This document shows positions 6,737 through 14,726 of a stretch of 14,726 bases of DNA, in pieces. The stretch comes from Deltaproteobacteria bacterium UBA2385 (GTDB taxonomy: Bacteria; Myxococcota_A; UBA796; UBA2385): positions 30,471 through 45,196 of the forward strand of contig DDSR01000332.1 in assembly GCA_002343455.1 (NCBI GenBank). Direction: 5' to 3'. Under the pieces are notes generated by a model, which was given only the letters and a program-made list of their open reading frames with translations, did not search any database and was not told where the DNA came from. Each line of letters begins with the position of its first letter. The stretch's first letter is position 1. The position numbers and the translations under genes were made by a program.

Positions 6737-7434
6737 GTGAGCAGCGCGGAGACCAGTCGCCCTGACAAGCGCGACCGCATCATCGAGGCGGCGGTGGAGG
6801 TCTTCGCGGACAAGGGCTTCCGTGCCGCTCGGATCAGCGACATCGCGCGCAAGGCCGGGGTCGCCGACGGGACGATCTACCTCTACTTCAAGAACAAGGA
6901 GGACCTGCTGCTGGTCATCTTCGAAGAGAAGATGGCGCTGCTGCTGGACATGCTCCAGGCGACGCTGGCGGAGTCCCAGGACCCGATCGACCGCATACGG
7001 GCCTACGCGCGCCACCACTTCCGGGCCATCGAGGAGCACCCCGCCCTGGCGCAGGTGCTGCAGGTCGAGCTGCGCCAGTCGCACCGCTTCCTGCGCGAGT
7101 ACCGACCCGAGATGCTGTGGCGATACCTCGACGTCTTCGGCGAGCTGGTCCGCGCGGGCCAGGCGGCAGGTCGAGTTCGCCCCGATGTCGACCCCTTCCT
7201 CGCCCAGTGGGCCTTCTTCGGGGCCCTCGACGAGATCTCGATCCAGTGGGTGCTCTCCCGCAAGCGGGACCGCTTCAACCTCGAGAACGCCGCCTCTCAG
7301 GTGGTCGAGCTGTTCTTGCGAGGTATGGAGAGCGGCTGCGCTCCCCAGACCCCCTCTCCCTCCGACCCCTCTCCCTCCAACCCCTCTCCCTCCAACCCCA
7401 CAGTCAGGCCCTCCAGCCCGGCAAGGAGTCCCTC

Positions 7435-7438
<4 letters not shown>
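6737..7438 (+). CDS. TetR-family regulator, FadR-like (fatty-acid degradation repressor)
   Basis: A 233-residue TetR protein. The N-terminal DNA-binding domain (about 10-56) contains ISDIARKAGVADGTIYLYFK and KNKED, nearly the same as B. subtilis FadR (YsiA). The ligand domain keeps ELRQS (111-115) and FGALDE (161-166), also found in that family, whose members release DNA on binding long-chain acyl-CoA. GTG 6737 is preferred over GTG 6695 because the latter lies inside the operator and upstream of the predicted transcription start. The Shine-Dalgarno sequence is weak. The last ~33 residues form a Pro/Ser-rich tail absent from Bacillus FadR, encoded by 15-bp repeats. The stop overlaps the etfB start (GTGA), so the genes are coupled. 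The likely targets are its own operon and other beta-oxidation genes. Confidence 0.88.
7351..7395 (+). repeat. 15-bp tandem repeat, three copies, in the regulator's 3' end
   Basis: Three adjacent units of CCCCTCTCCCTCCRA (the first with G, the others with A, at R) encode PSPSD, PSPSN and PSPSN. The unit length is a multiple of three, so copy-number change keeps the frame and only alters tail length. Confidence 0.9.
7423..7428 (+). promoter_or_regulatory. Ribosome binding site of etfB
   Basis: AAGGAG lies 6 nt before GTG 7435. It fixes the start of etfB at a GTG that overlaps the stop codon of the regulator (GTGA, 7435-7438). Confidence 0.8.
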
Positions 7439-8226
<788 letters not shown>

Positions 8227-8262
8227 ACCCCTTCATCGACTTCAACGAATCAGGAGCACATC

Positions 8263-9231
8263 ATGGGAACTGGAATCCTCGTCGTCGCCGAATTTGAAGG
8301 CGGACACTTCAAGAAGACCGCCTACGAGCTGCTGGGCAAGGCCCTCGAGCTCGCGGGTGGTGGACCGGTCACGGCGGTGGCCATCGGCACCGACCAGGCC
8401 GGCGATCTGGGGGCCTACGGCGCCTCGCGGGTCTTCGTCGCCAGCGGCGACCGCTTCGCGCACTACAACCCCTCCACCTGGGTCCAGGCCCTCTCGGCGG
8501 CCATCAGCGCGGCCGATCCGGCGGTGGTGCTGGCGCCGGCCAGCCCGGCCTGCAAGGACGCCTTCCCGCGCCTCTCCGCCCGGCTGGGCGCGGGCTACGC
8601 GACCGAGGTGACCGAGCTCCGTCTGGACGGCGGCGCGGTCGTCGGCCGGCGCCCCCAGTACGCCGGCAAGGCGCTGAGCGATGTGCGCGTGCGCAGCCCG
8701 CTGGCCCTCTTCACCGTGCGGCCCAACTCCTTCCCGGCGCCGGCGGCGGGGGCGGGCAGCGCCGAGCTCGTCGCCCTCAGCGTCGGGCAGGACCCGGTCG
8801 AGGCCGCCACCAAGGTCGTCGCGACCGAGGCCAGCACCGCCGGTGTGGTCGATCTGACCGAGGCGGACCGCATCGTCAGCGGCGGTCGCTCGGTCAAGAG
8901 CAAGGAGGGCTTCGACTCCCTGATTCGGCCCCTGGCCGCGGCCGCGCACGCCACCCCCGGCGCCAGCCGGGCCGCGGTGGACGCCGGCTACGCGCCGCAC
9001 AACGAGCAGGTGGGCCAGACCGGCAAGGTCGTCAACCCCTCGCTGTACATCGCCTGCGGCATCTCCGGCGCGATCCAGCACCTGGCGGGCATGCGGACCA
9101 GCAAGGTCATCGTGGCCATCAACAAGGACCCCGAGGCGCCGATCTTCGGCCTCGCGACCTACGGCATCCACGGCGACATCTTCGAGATCTGCCCGCTGCT
9201 CACCCAAGAGCTGAAGGCGACCCTGGGCTGA
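8263..9231 (+). CDS. etfA: Electron transfer flavoprotein, alpha subunit
   Basis: A 322-residue EtfA of normal length. The N-terminal domain (about 1-190) is followed by the FAD-binding domain with [23 protein letters not shown] (from 233), [22 protein letters not shown] (265-277) and [11 protein letters not shown] (285-295), the family signature. It holds the redox FAD of the heterodimer. The ATG at 8263 has an AGGAG 6 nt upstream. No NADH-bifurcation partner gene is nearby, and with a FadR-like regulator upstream the simplest reading is the ordinary beta-oxidation ETF; a bifurcating role is not excluded. The acyl-CoA dehydrogenase and the quinone oxidoreductase must be encoded elsewhere. 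No classical U-tract terminator follows, only a GC-rich palindrome. Confidence 0.95.
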   Translation: MGTGILVVAEFEGGHFKKTAYELLGKALELAGGGPVTAVAIGTDQAGDLGAYGASRVFVASGDRFAHYNPSTWVQALSAAISAADPAVVLAPASPACKDAFPRLSARLGAGYATEVTELRLDGGAVVGRRPQYAGKALSDVRVRSPLALFTVRPNSFPAPAAGAGSAELVALSVGQDPVEAATKVVATEASTAGVVDLTEADRIVSGGRSVKSKEGFDSLIRPLAAAAHATPGASRAAVDAGYAPHNEQVGQTGKVVNPSLYIACGISGAIQHLAGMRTSKVIVAINKDPEAPIFGLATYGIHGDIFEICPLLTQELKATLG

Positions 9232-9237
9232 AGCCGG

Positions 9238-9251
9238 CCGGCGCGCGCCGG
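9238..9251. other. GC palindrome after etfA
   Basis: CCGGCGCGCGCCGG is a perfect 14-bp palindrome 6 bp past the etfA stop. It could form a hairpin and slow polymerase, but it has no following T-run, so it is not called a terminator. Confidence 0.35.
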
Positions 9252-9283
9252 ATGATATAGTCCGGACCACCTTCAAGAGTGGT
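9248..9283 (+). promoter_or_regulatory. Promoter / leader of the large TPR gene with two adjacent 5-8-5 inverted repeats
   Basis: CCGGA-N8-TCCGG (9248-9265) holds a -10-like TATAGT (9256-9261) in its loop. ACCAC-N8-GTGGT (9266-9283) abuts it with the same geometry. A start near 9268 would give a leader of about 20 nt before ATG 9288. No -35 is recognisable at 17 bp, so the promoter call is tentative. Confidence 0.35.
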
Positions 9284-9287
9284 TTGG

Positions 9288-12152
9288 ATGCGGACGACCC
9301 CGGCCCCGAACATCGACATTGGCCGGCCGGAGATCGAGCGGGCGATCCGCTTCCTGGAGCGGGAGGGTGACGTCCAGGGCGTCATCCGGCTGGTGGAGGC
9401 CTGGGAGCGCGGGGGAGAGGTCAGCCTGCTGGGCCTGCTGGCCCAGGCCCGCGCCTTCTTGCGCCTCTGCCTGATGGATCGAGCCTGGGTGCGCCTGCGA
9501 GAGGCCTCCCAGCAGGCGCCCGAGGACGTCGAGGTGCTGGTGCTGACCGCCCGGGTCTTCCTCGCCCGCGGCTGGCCCGCCCGCGCGCAGCGCCTGCTGG
9601 AGCAGGTGCAGACCCTGGCTCCCGACCACCCCGAGCTGGAGGTGCTGCGCGCGCGCACCGCCGAGCCTCCTCCCGCTCCGCCCCCCAACGCCCGCGAGCT
9701 GGAGCGATCGACCGACCCGCGGCAGCTGCTGGCCCTGACCGAGTCCTACCTCGCCAGCGGCAGCTTCCTCCGCGCCCGCTCCCTCCTGGAGCGGACCAAG
9801 CGGCTGGACCCGCACAACTACCGGGTCGACCTGCTGCTGTGGGGCGTGCAGGGCGACTTCCTGCCCAAGGGGCGCAGCCTGGCCGACCTCGTGCGCGAAG
9901 CGGCCGAGCCGGGGGAGTGGGAGGCCGCCGAGCACACCGTCAGCGCGCGGGTCAGCGAGCTGGGCCTCGCCGATCCGCCGACCGCTGAGATCAGCCGGGA
10001 CGAGAACGGCACCTCGGCCTCGGGGCTCGCCTTCCCCGACCTCTTCCGCGGCGGGCCCGGCGAGCGCCGGCGCAAGGCCCCGGTCGAGGATGAAGAGGTG
10101 ACGGCCGCGATCGGGCTGGCCAGCCCCGAGGAGATGCAGCAGCCGCCCGAGGCAGAGCTCACGGACTCGGGGGCCTCCTACGAGGATCTGGGCGGCGACA
10201 CGCAGATCATGCAGGTGATCCGCAAGCCGGGGGGGGCGGTCGGGCTGGCGTCGGTCGAGGGCGGGATCCACCAGCCGGTGCCGGGGACCGAGGCGCCTCG
10301 GGATCCCCTGGATCTGCGCGCCTGGCAGCGAAGCATGGGCATGGCCTCCCCCGCCGCCGAGGAGCCCCTCCGCGAGGACGGCGACTACCTGGAGGCCGAA
10401 GACGAGGACCTGGTCGTCCTGACCCGCCGCGAAGAGGGCGAGGTGGAGCCGGCCCCCCCGGCCCCCCCCCGCGAGGGGCCGATCGAGGTGATCGAGAAGC
10501 GGCCCACCCCCAATCCGCCGGTCGCCGACCCCTTCCACGAGGTCGAGACCCACATCCTCCCTCAGCCCGAGCCCGCGGCGATGGGCAAGCGCCTGGGCCT
10601 GCTGGTCCTGGTCGCGCTGTTGCTGATGGTGGTGATGGGCCTGACGGCCTGGCTGACGGTGCGCGTGCTCCGCGACCGCCAGGAGCGCGTCGAGCTGGGG
10701 CTGCTGGAGCAGCGGATCGAGCGTGGCGACCGCCAGGCCGTGGCCGAGCTCGAGGCGAGCCTCACCGCCGAGCTGGAGCGACCGCCCGAGGGACGCGGGA
10801 CCTCCGAGCTGTCGCTGGCCCTGGCGCGGATCCGCCTGTGGGAAGAGCTGGAAGGCGGGCTGGCCTGGCGGGCGGGGGCGAGCGAGGCGATCGGCCTGGC
10901 GGCCGAGCGTGGGGCGCCCGAGCTGGAGCTGGCCCAGATCGAGGCGCGCTTCCTGGTGGCCGATGGTCGGGCCGGGCAGGCGGCGGCGCGGCTGGAAGAG
11001 GCCGGCCCGTTGGCCGAGCCTCGCCTGCGCGCGCGCATCGCCCTGGAGCGAGGCGACGGTCCGCTCGCCCTGAGCAGCTGGACGCCGAGCCCGGACGAGC
11101 TGGCGGTTCCGCGCTGGGCCTTGCTGTACCGCAGGGTGCTGCTGCAGGCCGGCGACGAGGCCGGGGCCGCCGCCCTGGGACAGCGCCTGCTCCAGGAGCA
11201 CGGCGATGATCCCGCCATCCGCCTCGCCTCGCTGCTGGAGGGCTTCGGGTCCGCCGACGACCAGGCTCGCGCCCCCCTGCTCCAGCAGGACGCACACGAG
11301 CTCGGCTCCCGCCAGCAGGCCCAGCTCCTGGCCCATCGCGCCGCGCAGCTCGACCAGCAGGGCGAGCTGGACGAGGCGCTGGCCCTGTGGCGGGCGGCGC
11401 TGGCGATCGACAGCGGCCTGGAGAGCGCCTTGTACCGGCTGGCCGGCCAGAGCTCGGCCGAGAACGGCTCGCTGGTGGCCCTGGGGATGCTGGAGCGCTG
11501 CGCCCTGGGACGTTCGGGCTCGGTGCCTTGCGCCCGGGGCCGGATCCACGTCCTGCTGGACCTCGATCGGGTGGACGAGGCGCGCACCGTGCTGGAAGAG
11601 ATGGAGCAGCCGCCCGTGGCCCTGCAGGCCTGGGTGGCCTTGCAGGCCGAGGACGGCGCGGGGGCGCTGGCTCGGCTCCCCGAGCTCACCGAGGTGGCCC
11701 AGCGTCCCGAGGACGGGCTCTCGGCCTACGTCCTGGGGCGGGTGCTCGCCGCGCAGGGCGAGCGAGAGCGGGCCCAGCGCACCTTGTGGGCCGCGGTGCA
11801 GACCCTCTCCTTGTCCCCGGATCCCTTCGATCGGATCCTCGCCGGTCGCGCCGCGGTCGAGCGCCTCGCGCTGGCCCCGGACTCCCTGCTGGATGTCCAC
11901 GCGCGCGAGGTCCTGGCCCTGGCGCCCTCCGATCCGGTCGTCCTGGTCGGCGTGGCCGAGCGACTGGAGCGCGCCGGGCGGTCGACCCCGGCCCGTCAGC
12001 ACCTCGCCCGCGCCGTGGCGATGGCCCCCGAGAGCAGCCTGGCCTGGTATGCCCTCTCCAACAGCCCGGAGGGGGACGGGGCCGTGAATCGATACCTCGC
12101 CCTGACCCCCAGCGGCCCCCGCGCCGAGCGTGTTCGACAGGCCTTGCCCTAG
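9288..12152 (+). CDS. Large bitopic TPR protein with disordered linker
   Basis: A protein of about 954 residues whose function I do not recognise. The N-terminal region (about 10-215) is helical with TPR-like pairs (LLAQARAFLRLCLMDRAWV; ARVFLARGWPARAQRLLEQV; ESYLASGSFLRARSLLERT). A charged, Pro-rich linker (about 215-430) contains four spaced copies of a G-[LM]-A-x motif, at G246, G276, G319 and G351. One membrane helix follows (about 436-458) after KR, giving a predicted cytoplasmic N-terminus and periplasmic C-terminus. The C-terminal half (about 465-950) is again TPR-like. This layout suits a scaffold linking cytoplasmic and envelope complexes. ATG 9288 is chosen; GTG 9279, three codons upstream, is possible. 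The linker carries G8, C7 and C9 runs. The gene appears to be a single transcription unit. Confidence 0.8.
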   Translation: MRTTPAPNIDIGRPEIERAIRFLEREGDVQGVIRLVEAWERGGEVSLLGLLAQARAFLRLCLMDRAWVRLREASQQAPEDVEVLVLTARVFLARGWPARAQRLLEQVQTLAPDHPELEVLRARTAEPPPAPPPNARELERSTDPRQLLALTESYLASGSFLRARSLLERTKRLDPHNYRVDLLLWGVQGDFLPKGRSLADLVREAAEPGEWEAAEHTVSARVSELGLADPPTAEISRDENGTSASGLAFPDLFRGGPGERRRKAPVEDEEVTAAIGLASPEEMQQPPEAELTDSGASYEDLGGDTQIMQVIRKPGGAVGLASVEGGIHQPVPGTEAPRDPLDLRAWQRSMGMASPAAEEPLREDGDYLEAEDEDLVVLTRREEGEVEPAPPAPPREGPIEVIEKRPTPNPPVADPFHEVETHILPQPEPAAMGKRLGLLVLVALLLMVVMGLTAWLTVRVLRDRQERVELGLLEQRIERGDRQAVAELEASLTAELERPPEGRGTSELSLALARIRLWEELEGGLAWRAGASEAIGLAAERGAPELELAQIEARFLVADGRAGQAAARLEEAGPLAEPRLRARIALERGDGPLALSSWTPSPDELAVPRWALLYRRVLLQAGDEAGAAALGQRLLQEHGDDPAIRLASLLEGFGSADDQARAPLLQQDAHELGSRQQAQLLAHRAAQLDQQGELDEALALWRAALAIDSGLESALYRLAGQSSAENGSLVALGMLERCALGRSGSVPCARGRIHVLLDLDRVDEARTVLEEMEQPPVALQAWVALQAEDGAGALARLPELTEVAQRPEDGLSAYVLGRVLAAQGERERAQRTLWAAVQTLSLSPDPFDRILAGRAAVERLALAPDSLLDVHAREVLALAPSDPVVLVGVAERLERAGRSTPARQHLARAVAMAPESSLAWYALSNSPEGDGAVNRYLALTPSGPRAERVRQALP

Positions 12153-12177
12153 CCGTCCGCCCGGGTCGCGGATCTTG

Positions 12178-12206
12178 TTGACGACGGCGCCCTGGCTGGG
12201 TACCCT
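12178..12206 (+). promoter_or_regulatory. Sigma-70-like promoter of the lipoprotein cluster
   Basis: TTGACG (12178-12183), 17-bp spacer, TACCCT (12201-12206). It lies in the 128-bp gap after the TPR gene and would start near 12213, leaving a leader of about 68 nt. It is the best-spaced housekeeping-type promoter in the window. Confidence 0.5.
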
Positions 12207-12268
12207 CCTTGACATTCCGAAGGCAGGATTGGTCGTTCGACCTCCACCGAGCCTGCGGATTCCAACAC

Positions 12269-12275
12269 GGAGGAG
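12269..12275 (+). promoter_or_regulatory. Ribosome binding site of the first lipoprotein gene
   Basis: GGAGGAG lies 5 nt before ATG 12281. It decides this start over the in-frame TTG at 12209. Confidence 0.85.
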
Positions 12276-12280
12276 AACCC

Positions 12281-13150
12281 ATGACCCGAGCATTCCAGGG
12301 ATCGGCGCTCATCGCCGGCGCACTCAGCATGAGCCTGTTCATCGCCTGCGGTGACAAGGACGGAGACGACACCGGCGACGGTGGGACCAGCGACGGCGGG
12401 ACCAGCGACGGCGGGACCGAGACCGAGGGCGAGACCGACTGCGAAGACGGTGAGGACAACGACGAGGACGGTCGTATCGACTGCGACGACTCCGACTGCC
12501 GCAGCGCCACGGCCTGCCAGGTGTTCGAGCCGACCTTCCTCTCCTTCGAGGCCAGCACCGGCCTGCTCGAGGGCATGCAGACCGAGATCACCTTCGAGGG
12601 CAAGCCCCTGGGCTCGTACTTCACCATCATGATGATCAACGACGACTGGGAAGGCCCGGACGACGACAAGAACTTCTGCGCGATCGTCTACGACGTCTCC
12701 GGCGCCGAGCTGGACAGCAGCTGCACCAGCTGCTGGGCCGGGGCCTCCTGGTCGGTCGACACCAGCATGCTGGTCGGCACGGCTGGCGAGTGCGACAAGC
12801 TCGATCCCGACGACTGGACCGACGATCCGGTCGCCTACCTCTCCGAAGGGACCTACGGCTTCGGCTTCGGCACCTTCTCCAGCGCCGAGACGGCCTTCCA
12901 GGACGCGCTTGAGTCCGGCTTCGGCACCTACTGGTCGGAGTACAGCGACAACGTCTTCGTCAACTACATCAAGTCCGACCTGTCCGGCACGGCCACCTGG
13001 TACAACATGGCCTACGCCTTCGGCTTCGAGATCGACTCCAGCGGCGCCATCGTCGGTGACGGCTCCACGATGATCACCGTCGGCGACAGCGCCTTCGCGC
13101 CGGACGGCTTCTACTCGGGCAGCTTCTTCTACGGCTTCAGCCTCCAGTAG
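12281..13150 (+). CDS. Lipoprotein with acidic Cys-containing linker, unknown function
   Basis: A 289-residue secreted lipoprotein. The signal peptide ends in a lipobox (LFIAC, lipidated C23) with Gly and Asp next, so its final membrane is uncertain. A low-complexity stretch follows (DGGTS repeated, about 24-50), then an acidic motif C-x-DG-x-DN-x-x-DG with cysteines at 54, 68, 73 and 79. That motif is widespread in myxobacterial-type surface proteins and may bind calcium or form disulphides. The C-terminal domain (about 81-289) is rich in Gly, Ser, Phe and Tyr and looks mostly beta-stranded, with FCAIVYDVSG (132-141) and a CxxC at 148-151. It resembles the next gene's product. No enzyme motif is seen. 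Confidence 0.85.
   Translation: MTRAFQGSALIAGALSMSLFIACGDKDGDDTGDGGTSDGGTSDGGTETEGETDCEDGEDNDEDGRIDCDDSDCRSATACQVFEPTFLSFEASTGLLEGMQTEITFEGKPLGSYFTIMMINDDWEGPDDDKNFCAIVYDVSGAELDSSCTSCWAGASWSVDTSMLVGTAGECDKLDPDDWTDDPVAYLSEGTYGFGFGTFSSAETAFQDALESGFGTYWSEYSDNVFVNYIKSDLSGTATWYNMAYAFGFEIDSSGAIVGDGSTMITVGDSAFAPDGFYSGSFFYGFSLQ
12377..12421 (+). repeat. 15-bp tandem repeat in the lipoprotein linker
   Basis: Three in-frame units of GACGGYGGGACCAGC (the last ending GAG) encode the D-G-G-T-S repeat of the flexible linker. Copy-number change would keep the frame. Confidence 0.85.
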
Positions 13151-13157
13151 GGGAAGG

Positions 13158-13715
13158 ATGCCTGGCTCGGCGCGACTGCTGTGCCTCGGCCTCGCTCTCG
13201 CAGTCTCTGGCTGCGGGGGCGAGGCTTCGCCGTACTGGGCCGTCCAGCACGGCAGCATCGAGCTGAGCAACGACGGCTTCCAGGGCTACCAGGTCTGGGA
13301 GCTCTTCAGCCGCAAGTGGCGCAAGGCTGGGGACGAGAAGTTCCACCTCTGCGCGGTGGTGCAGGGCATCGAGGGCTCGCTGGCCTCGACGATGGAGGGC
13401 TGCGAGGGCTGCCTCGGCAGCTACCTCGTGACGGTGGAGCCGCTGGAGACGGACTGCCCTGCGGGGCTGATCGACTCCAGCAGCCTGGCGGGCCCCCGCA
13501 CGATGGCGGTAGGCCGCGTGCCAGCCGACCTGGCGGGGCAGGATCCCCAGCCCGGTCGAAGCATGGGCTGGTACATGGGCTGGGATCAAGGTCCGGTCGA
13601 GGCGATGGGCTTCGTCGTGCCCGAAGGGGCAGGCTCGGCCAACGACGAGGGAGTGCAAGGCTGGGTACCCGGCGAGCGCTACGCGCTCGAACCGGCCTAT
13701 GCCTGGGAGCTCTGA
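13158..13715 (+). CDS. Small lipoprotein, probable paralogue of the preceding one
   Basis: A 185-residue protein with a signal peptide ending in lipobox VSGC (C19). It has almost no linker; the domain begins SPYWAVQHGSIELS at once. HLCAVVQGIEGS (63-74) followed by CEGC (82-85) matches the order FCAIVYDVSG then CTSC in the upstream gene, so the two domains are probably related. The ATG is 7 bp after the previous stop, and the purine-rich GGGGAAGG runs right up to it, an unusually short Shine-Dalgarno spacing. Cotranscription with the previous gene is likely. It is presumably on the periplasmic side of a membrane or at the cell surface. Function is unknown. Confidence 0.8.
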   Translation: MPGSARLLCLGLALAVSGCGGEASPYWAVQHGSIELSNDGFQGYQVWELFSRKWRKAGDEKFHLCAVVQGIEGSLASTMEGCEGCLGSYLVTVEPLETDCPAGLIDSSSLAGPRTMAVGRVPADLAGQDPQPGRSMGWYMGWDQGPVEAMGFVVPEGAGSANDEGVQGWVPGERYALEPAYAWEL

Positions 13716-13752
13716 GTCGGGTATGCTGAAGGCAGGCCGGACCGGAGGAAGG

Positions 13753-14415
13753 ATGCGCACACCGATGCGGGCGTCCCTGGTGTTCTGCGTGCTCGGCTGG
13801 GGATGCAGCGACTTCGCCACCAAGGCAGGCCAGGACAACGAGGGCTCGACCTCTGCCGATGGCGGTGACACCGACACGGACGAGACCGACACCGGCATCC
13901 CGCAGGATCTGGGTGTCTATTGGGCGCTGGATGCGGACCTCAGCGTCGTGGACGGAGGCATCGACCTCGATGGGTCCGAGATCCGCCTGCGCCGGCTCCG
14001 AAACCTCGCCGAGAGCTGCCTCGACCAGGTCTCCTTGAGCTCGGCCGAAGCGGTCGAGCCGCTGCCTCACGAGACGATCTGGAGCTGGTGGGAGGTCGAC
14101 TGGCCGGTCGATGACCTGAACTGCTTCCCCGAGGGCCAGGGAGCGGCGAACCTGCCCCTCCGGGTCGGCTTCGGCCTGCTGCACCCCGAGATCGTGGCGG
14201 CCCTGCCGTCCTCGTCCCTGGTCGCGGCTCCCGAGGGCACCGCCGGCCTGCTGGGGGCCTACCTGCAGCTGGCGGACGACGATCGGCTGCTGGTCTTCGG
14301 CGCGGCCGGATCCGAGGCGGCCTGGGCCGGGTCGGGGACCGACGCCGAGCCAGGGGTCGTCGGCGACGGGGTCTGGTGGCTGCGCTCGGTCTACAGCCTG
14401 CCGCTCACCTGGTGA
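13753..14415 (+). CDS. Secreted Asp/Thr-rich lipoprotein-like protein, third of the cluster
   Basis: A 220-residue protein. The N-terminus is a short signal-like segment (SLVFCVLGWGC) ending at C18, but the -3 position is Gly, so the lipobox is poor and lipidation is uncertain. A D/T/G-rich linker (about 31-48, DGGDTDTDETDTG) leads into a domain starting YWALDADLSVVDGGIDLDG, which recalls the YWA opening of the preceding protein. It has no CxxC; cysteines occur in ESCLDQ and LNCFPEG. ATG 13753 is chosen because GGAGGA precedes it by 3 nt; ATG 13765 would shorten the signal by four residues. The gap to the previous gene is 37 bp. Its 3' end overlaps a convergent - strand gene by 11 bp. Confidence 0.75.
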   Translation: MRTPMRASLVFCVLGWGCSDFATKAGQDNEGSTSADGGDTDTDETDTGIPQDLGVYWALDADLSVVDGGIDLDGSEIRLRRLRNLAESCLDQVSLSSAEAVEPLPHETIWSWWEVDWPVDDLNCFPEGQGAANLPLRVGFGLLHPEIVAALPSSSLVAAPEGTAGLLGAYLQLADDDRLLVFGAAGSEAAWAGSGTDAEPGVVGDGVWWLRSVYSLPLTW

Positions 14416-14726
14416 ACTCGGTCAGGCCCACCGCCTGGAGCTGACCGGTGGCCTCGCAGTAGAGCCAGTCGGCGGTGTCTTCGGCCACGGGGAGGGGCGG
14501 GCAGCGCGCATGGACGACGGCGATGCCTGGACGCAGCGGGCTGTCGGGCAGGCCACGGGCCAGCGCCGGGAGCCCGTCGGGCAGCGGCCCCTCGAGCCGG
14601 TCGAGGGCCGGCCAGGAGCCCAGGCGCGCGCGGGCCTGGGAGAGGTCCTCGATCAGCGCCGCCTGCTGAGCCTGGACCTGAGCACGCTCGGCCTCGCTCG
14701 GGGGGCGTGGACGCGCGGGCGGGGGA
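14405..14726 (-). CDS. C-terminal end of an unidentified protein (5' end outside window)
   Basis: The - strand is open from the window edge to a TGA at 14407-14405, giving 106 residues. Third positions are strongly G/C (for example GCG GCG CTG ATC GAG GAC CTC TCC CAG GCC), and the + strand has no good gene here, so this frame is the real one. The visible part starts Pro-rich, then a Gln/Glu/Ala helix (AERAQVQAQQAALIEDLSQARARL), then a domain with LPDGLPALARGLPDSPL and DWLYCEATGQLQAVG. The last segment resembles the C-terminal DP/W-x-Y-x-x-x-TG pattern of some prepilin-like proteins, but this is weak without the N-terminus. It ends tail-to-tail with the lipoprotein gene. Confidence 0.7.
   Translation of the reverse strand, partial: PPPARPRPPSEAERAQVQAQQAALIEDLSQARARLGSWPALDRLEGPLPDGLPALARGLPDSPLRPGIAVVHARCPPLPVAEDTADWLYCEATGQLQAVGLTEFTR

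Noticed and set aside
7351..7395. The 15-bp repeats as a CRISPR-like or replication iteron array
   Set aside because: The copies abut without spacers, lie within a coding frame and are simple low-complexity sequence.
12209..12214. A perfect -35 hexamer TTGACA before the first lipoprotein gene, or a TTG start there
   Set aside because: No acceptable -10 lies 16-18 bp downstream, and the ATG at 12281 has a strong Shine-Dalgarno and begins a proper lipoprotein signal peptide.
9273..12293. A 1006-codon open frame on the - strand opposite the TPR gene
   Set aside because: It mirrors the + strand gene; high GC at third codon positions removes stops from the antisense frame. Its product is Gln/Gly/Arg/His-rich with no domain, while the + strand frame has TPR pairs and a membrane helix.
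14419..14447. Inverted repeat CGGTCAG...CTGACCG as a bidirectional terminator between the convergent genes
   Set aside because: The stem is only 7 bp with a 15-nt loop, no T-run follows, and it lies within the coding end of the - strand gene.

Overview
This is a high-GC chromosomal window (C or G at most third codon positions) from a bacterium that looks like a Myxococcota / former deltaproteobacterial lineage. The reasons are the gene order pilS-pilR-pilA with a sigma-54 promoter before pilA, the several TPR proteins, and a right-hand group of lipoproteins with Asp/Thr/Gly-rich linkers and a C-x-DG-x-DND type acidic motif. Nearly every gene lies on the + strand. One gene at the right edge is on the - strand and is cut by the window end.

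Layout. (1) 1-2805, type IV pilus regulation: the 3' part of a PilS-like sensor kinase, a complete PilR-like sigma-54 activator overlapping it by 8 bp, an intergenic region with two tandem 17-bp palindromic repeats (candidate PilR sites) and a consensus -24/-12 promoter, the major pilin gene pilA, and a strong intrinsic terminator. (2) 2815-5349: a polytopic TMTC-like GT-C glycosyltransferase with a helical C-terminal tail, then a membrane-anchored TPR protein. Their position suggests a pilus-linked or surface-glycosylation role, but that is inference. (3) 5352-6626: folK (folate pathway) and a small transaldolase, which lie in one frame with no stop codon between them. (4) 6664-9231: a TetR regulator closely resembling Bacillus FadR, with an 18-bp palindrome over its own promoter, followed by overlapping etfB and then etfA. 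This is a compact fatty-acid-responsive electron-transfer-flavoprotein operon. (5) 9248-12152: a ~954-residue bitopic TPR protein with a disordered linker carrying repeated G-[LM]-A-x motifs. (6) 12178-14415: a sigma-70-like promoter and three consecutive lipoprotein-like genes, at least two of which look paralogous. (7) 14405-14726: the C-terminal end of a convergent - strand gene.

No rRNA, tRNA, CRISPR array, transposase or prophage gene was seen. No stretch longer than about 220 bp lacks a gene. The most interesting points are the duplicated PilR-like sites over the pilR stop codon, the glycosyltransferase/TPR pair behind the pilin, the uninterrupted folK-talC frame, the FadR-type operator/etf arrangement, the repeated motif in the large TPR protein, and the lipoprotein family. 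I did not find a clearly new defence or mobile system.
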